DNA of 64,000 nt, taken from positions 310,001 to 374,000 of the forward strand of contig NZ_JBHUIZ010000012.1 in NCBI RefSeq assembly GCF_042683165.1. The letters run 5' to 3'. Position 1 is the stretch's first letter; each line of letters opens with the position of its first letter. A program made the translations under genes and the position numbers. The notes under the pieces were generated by a model. The model saw only the letters and a program-made list of their open reading frames with translations. It made no database searches and was not told the origin of the DNA. Source of the DNA: Tigheibacillus halophilus (GTDB lineage Bacteria; Bacillota; Bacilli; Bacillales; Amphibacillaceae). This document shows, piece after piece, positions 61,451-64,000 of the stretch.

Positions 61451-61476
61451 TACGATGAAAACGGAGAAAAGTTTCA
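61451..61476 (-). promoter_or_regulatory. Sigma-W promoter of ydbST
   Basis: On the minus strand TGAAAC, exactly 16 bases, CGTA, the sigma-W (ECF, envelope stress) consensus. B. subtilis ydbST is a known sigma-W operon. Confidence 0.85.
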
Positions 61477-61521
61477 GACTTATATCGATGAAAGAATGCG
61501 GATGAACATGGAGTCTCTTTA

Positions 61522-61611
61522 ACAAGATAGTCAACGAAACTGACAAGATAAACCTTGGGATATACAAGATAACAACTCGATCACAAGATAATGTTTCAAA
61601 TCAATCAGATA
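61522..61611. repeat. Five phased direct repeats (ACAAGATA), period 19-21 bp
   Basis: ACAAGATA occurs at 61522, 61543, 61564 and 61583; a fifth related copy, ATCAGATA, starts at 61604. The intervals are 21, 21, 19 and 21 bp, about two DNA turns, so all copies face one side of the helix. The sequences between copies differ, which argues against slippage. The array sits 46-135 bp upstream of the sigma-W -35 box of ydbS and about 140-230 bp upstream of the ykwC-like gene. The binding factor is unknown. Confidence 0.6.
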
Positions 61612-61752
61612 ACCCCGATGAAACAGTTCCTCCTAATTTCCAGCAATCCCCTATCACCATACTCACAATTATCAAATTTTCTTACAGCAGGGAAAGCGTG
61701 ATATAATGAGGACAGTATACAGAATATTTTAATGTTAAGGGAGTGGGATTCA

Positions 61753-62622
61753 TTGACTGAAAAACCGATTATAGGATTCGTTGGAGCGGGAGTTATGGGA
61801 AAAGGAATGGTTTTAAATTTGATAAAGGCGGGCTACCCTCTGCATCTCTTTACGAGAACGAAAGCAAAAGCTGATCCGCTCATTGAGGCGGGGGCAGTCT
61901 GGTATGACTCTGTCGCTTCCTTAGCTCAATCGTCCGATGTCATCATTACGATTGTCGGCTATCCAAAAGATGTCGAAGAAGTCTATTTTGGGGAGGCAGG
62001 CATCATAGAAAATGCGGGAATAGGCACTTATATCATTGATATGACTACCTCCAAGCCTGCTCTTGCGGAAAAGATATTCACCGAAGCACAGGGAAAAGGG
62101 ATACATGCAATGGATGCCCCTGTATCCGGCGGAGATGTTGGTGCTAAAAATGGACAGCTGACAATTATGGTTGGTGGGGAAGAGGTAGACTTCCAAGCTG
62201 TCCTGCCAGTTTTTCAGGCAATGGGAAGTAACATCGTTTTGCAAGGTCCTGCAGGTGCGGGGCAGCATACGAAACTCAGCAATCAGATTACAATTGCTTC
62301 CAATATGGTCGGGGTTTGTGAAGCGATCATATATGCCAAAAAGGCCGGACTGAATCCAGACAGTGTCCTGGACAGTATCACAGCAGGAGCAGCCGGAAGC
62401 TGGTCATTGTCCAACTTGGCTCCGAGGATGATCAAAGGCGACTACGCCCCTGGTTTCTACATCAAGCATTTCATCAAAGATATGGTGATTGCTTTGGAGT
62501 CTGCTGAAGAAATGGGACTTGATCTGCCGGGTCTTTCGCTTTCTTTGAAGCTTTATAAGGAATTGGCCGAAAAAGGTGAAGCGGATAGTGGAACCCAGGC
62601 CTTGATCAAGTATTTTCAGTAA
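61753..62622 (+). CDS. ykwC: 3-hydroxyisobutyrate dehydrogenase-family oxidoreductase (YkwC-like)
   Basis: 289 residues of the beta-hydroxyacid dehydrogenase family. Rossmann motif GFVGAGVMGKGMV (about 7-19), substrate motif DAPVSGGDVGAKNG (about 118-131), catalytic Lys in GQHTKLSNQI (about 172-181). Similar to B. subtilis YkwC. It oxidises or reduces a small beta-hydroxyacid with NAD(P); the exact one is unknown. TTG at 61753 is chosen because AAGGGAG lies eight bases upstream; the ATG at 61732 lacks an SD. TATAAT with a TG extension lies near 61705. Confidence 0.9.
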   Translation: MTEKPIIGFVGAGVMGKGMVLNLIKAGYPLHLFTRTKAKADPLIEAGAVWYDSVASLAQSSDVIITIVGYPKDVEEVYFGEAGIIENAGIGTYIIDMTTSKPALAEKIFTEAQGKGIHAMDAPVSGGDVGAKNGQLTIMVGGEEVDFQAVLPVFQAMGSNIVLQGPAGAGQHTKLSNQITIASNMVGVCEAIIYAKKAGLNPDSVLDSITAGAAGSWSLSNLAPRMIKGDYAPGFYIKHFIKDMVIALESAEEMGLDLPGLSLSLKLYKELAEKGEADSGTQALIKYFQ

Positions 62623-62702
62623 ACTGGATTGGCAAAACAATATGGCAAAAGGAAAAAATATTGCCAAAGTAATACGGATGGCCGCTGTCGTCTCATACAG
62701 CT

Positions 62703-63011
62703 TTATCGTTGCTGCTGTTCATATGCTGCTATAGCTTCGGTGATGACAAAAGCAAGGTCATCGTTGCCGAACAGTTGGAGTACGTCCAATAGAAGCTGGT
62801 CGGGTATCGGATCAGCTTCTATTTTTTCAACTGTTTGTTCGATTGCTTCAGATAAGGCATCGTTCTTCCCTTGGCCGGGATATGCTTGTGAATAAAGTGT
62901 TACTGGATTTAAATCATGATTGATACACCATTGTGCAAACAGCAGGATCATTGTTTTTTCATCATTTTGATAGTTTTGGATCACTAGTTTTTCGATCTCA
63001 TTTTCATACAT
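62703..63011 (-). CDS. Conserved-looking small protein of unknown function
   Basis: 102 residues, acidic and helical, with no membrane segment or motif I recognise; it includes LFAQWCINHDLNPVTLYSQA in the first half and DQLLLDVLQLFGNDDLAF in the second. ATG at 63011 with AGGTG six bases upstream (the GTG of that SD opens the longer frame at 63020). It overlaps the end of the methyltransferase frame by 8 bases, so the two were probably co-translated. Confidence 0.6.
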   Translation of the reverse strand: MYENEIEKLVIQNYQNDEKTMILLFAQWCINHDLNPVTLYSQAYPGQGKNDALSEAIEQTVEKIEADPIPDQLLLDVLQLFGNDDLAFVITEAIAAYEQQQR

Positions 63012-63692
63012 TTGTTTCACCTGACTTTCTTAGACAGAATACCCACATAAACGAGAGGGCCTGTTTTAAAGGCACGGGCAAAGAAGTGTAGTGCTGTTGT
63101 GTCACTTCTTTCTTATACACCCCGAACTCATCGATAGTCACCATCCCGAGTTCCTCTGCCATTTTAGCAAATTCCCACGGTATCATCGTATGACATAAAG
63201 CGTCTTTGCCTTGTAAGCGTGGGTAACTGTTCGAACGTGGACCAGCTGTGGGACCGAGCAGCCCGACAAAAAGCAAACCACCTGCTTTTAATATCCGTAT
63301 CCATTCCTGCAAAACTTCCAATGGATTCTCCGTCCATTCCAACATATTGATTGCCTGAACGTTGCGAATGCCCCCTCGCCAAAAGGAAGGCTGCGTGCGT
63401 CAGCTTCTTCAAAACGTACATTGTGATGGGAAATACGCTGCTTGGCCAACAAAATCATTTCATTGGAAAGGTCGACACCTGCAACTTGAAAACCAGCTTC
63501 CGCCAATTTAAGCGTCCCATAACCATCACCGCAGCCGATATCCAGCAATGGTTCTGATTTGTCAGCGTACTGTTTGATAAAAGGGATGATTTTTTTGCGG
63601 CTGCCGTGATCCCACATATTGCAGCTCCGCTCATTCCAAAAGTTTGCGCTTTGATTCCATTGGGTTTTAACCGCTTCATCAAATGCCGCCAA
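63004..63692 (-). pseudogene. Class I SAM-dependent methyltransferase, interrupted by a frameshift
   Basis: Two frames together make one methyltransferase of about 229 residues. The first (63692-63288) has the SAM site LLDIGCGDGYGTLKLAEAGF (about 49-68), VDLSNEMI and EADARSLPFGEGAF. The second (from about 63360 to 63004) continues VQAINMLEWTENPLEVLQEW, then ILKAGGLLFVGLLGPTAGPR and a family-like C-terminus ending in ALSFMWVFCLRKS. The switch needs one extra base near 63355-63362 (ACGTTC for ACGGTTC), or one extra G in the G5 run at 63371-63375. TTG start at 63692 after GGGGGA. It may be inactive, or the gap may be a sequencing error. The substrate is unknown. Confidence 0.75.
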
Positions 63693-63886
63693 ATTATTTC
63701 CCCCATTTTTAAATTGAATGTTGTATACGTACGAATGAACTGCGGGATAAACAGCCCCATATAAAGCAAGTATACCATGGTTGAAGCTAGGATTGCTCGT
63801 TCTGGAAAGCCGTTATCGCAGCATCAGGCCTAGCTAGCTCCCGGAGAATAAGGAGCCTTGTTGAATCATTCTCTCTTGTATACAAA

Positions 63887-63922
63887 AAAAGGACTATCCC
63901 GTAAGAGATAGGCCTTTTTTAA
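63887..63922 (-). terminator. Terminator of the cold-shock gene
   Basis: On the minus strand GGCCTATC pairs with GATAGTCC (one mismatch), then seven T residues, 13 bases after the stop codon. Confidence 0.8.
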
Positions 63923-63934
63923 AAATCATATCAA

Positions 63935-64000
63935 TTATGCTTTAACAACGTTAGCTGCTTGTGGTCCACGGTTACCTTCAACGATTTCAAATTCAACATC
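63935..64000 (-). CDS. Cold-shock protein, C-terminal part (window edge)
   Basis: The last 21 codons of a small CspA-family RNA chaperone: VEFEIVEGNRGPQAANVVKA before the stop, the usual final beta-strand of CspB/CspD-type proteins. The rest lies beyond the right edge. Confidence 0.93.
   Translation of the reverse strand, partial: DVEFEIVEGNRGPQAANVVKA

Noticed and set aside
1..64000. CRISPR arrays, insertion sequences, prophage genes, tRNA or rRNA genes
   Set aside because: No repeat-spacer pattern, transposase, integrase or phage structural gene and no cloverleaf sequence was seen. The 21-bp phased repeats at 61.5 kb have short boxes with unrelated short intervals and are not a CRISPR.

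Overview
The window is chromosomal DNA of a low-GC, Gram-positive, endospore-lineage Bacillaceae bacterium. The evidence is AGGAGG-type ribosome binding sites with ATG, GTG and TTG starts, three T-box leaders, candidate sigma-A, sigma-B, sigma-D and sigma-W promoters, Fur boxes, and a long run of genes whose best-remembered relatives are Bacillus subtilis genes (yclNOPQ, ydaT, ytzI, ydbST, ykwC, trhO, pncA, pdxK). A likely ectoine importer (ehuBCDA) points to a halotolerant organism, and a relic of a GerAC-type germinant-receptor subunit points to a spore former. The genus cannot be fixed from the sequence alone. No rRNA, tRNA, insertion sequence, prophage or CRISPR array was seen.

Layout. 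1-4.2 kb: start of a trp operon on the minus strand, with two tandem Trp-specific T-boxes, a fused trpE-trpD gene, trpC and the start of trpF. 4.2-16.8 kb: housekeeping and stress genes (DinB-fold protein, D-Ala-D-Ala ligase, nitroreductase with a Fur box, deaminase, HD hydrolase, VanY-type carboxypeptidase, PepT, mercaptopyruvate-type sulfurtransferase, Tag glycosylase, chemoreceptor with a sigma-D promoter, GNAT, beta-lactamase-fold hydrolase). 16.9-22.4 kb: a translation-stress neighbourhood. It holds an ABC-F ATPase behind a promoter, a 48-codon leader ORF and an antiterminator/terminator pair; an aldo/keto reductase; an RsgA-type ribosome GTPase behind a 21-codon leader peptide and an SD-sequestering hairpin; an MgtC-like protein; and a small alarmone hydrolase. 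22.5-26.1 kb: type 2 IPP isomerase, a YdaT-like stress protein with a sigma-B promoter, another metallo-hydrolase and a DsbA-like protein. 26.3-30.4 kb: a Fur-controlled siderophore importer (yclNOPQ).

30.5-33.7 kb: SurA-like lipoprotein, secreted or membrane-anchored alpha/beta hydrolase, MurB. 33.7-37 kb: ehuBCDA. 37.3-44 kb: PanE-like reductase, small YtzI-like membrane protein, oxidoreductase, DUF456 protein, pyridoxine kinase, nicotinamidase, CoA-type Nudix enzyme, S66 peptidase. 44-46 kb: ProS with a proline T-box. 46.1-49.6 kb: M20 amidohydrolase plus a polar amino acid ABC importer in one operon, followed by the gerAC-like relic. 49.8-51.9 kb: glutathione peroxidase, a degraded membrane gene, TrhO. 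52.2-58.3 kb: response regulator, histidine kinase, an oxidoreductase and a three-gene ABC-2 exporter, resembling the linearmycin-resistance LnrJK-LnrLMN arrangement. 58.4-61.6 kb: an LCP-family wall-polymer ligase and ydbST with a consensus-like sigma-W promoter, above which lies an array of phased direct repeats. 61.7-64 kb: YkwC-like dehydrogenase, an unknown gene, a frameshifted methyltransferase and the 3' end of a cold-shock gene.

The most unusual items are the TrpE-TrpD fusion with a preserved internal start, the two different attenuation leaders placed 3 kb apart on ribosome-associated genes, and the 19-21-bp phased repeat array upstream of the sigma-W promoter. All function calls rest on recognising protein families by eye; no database search was run.
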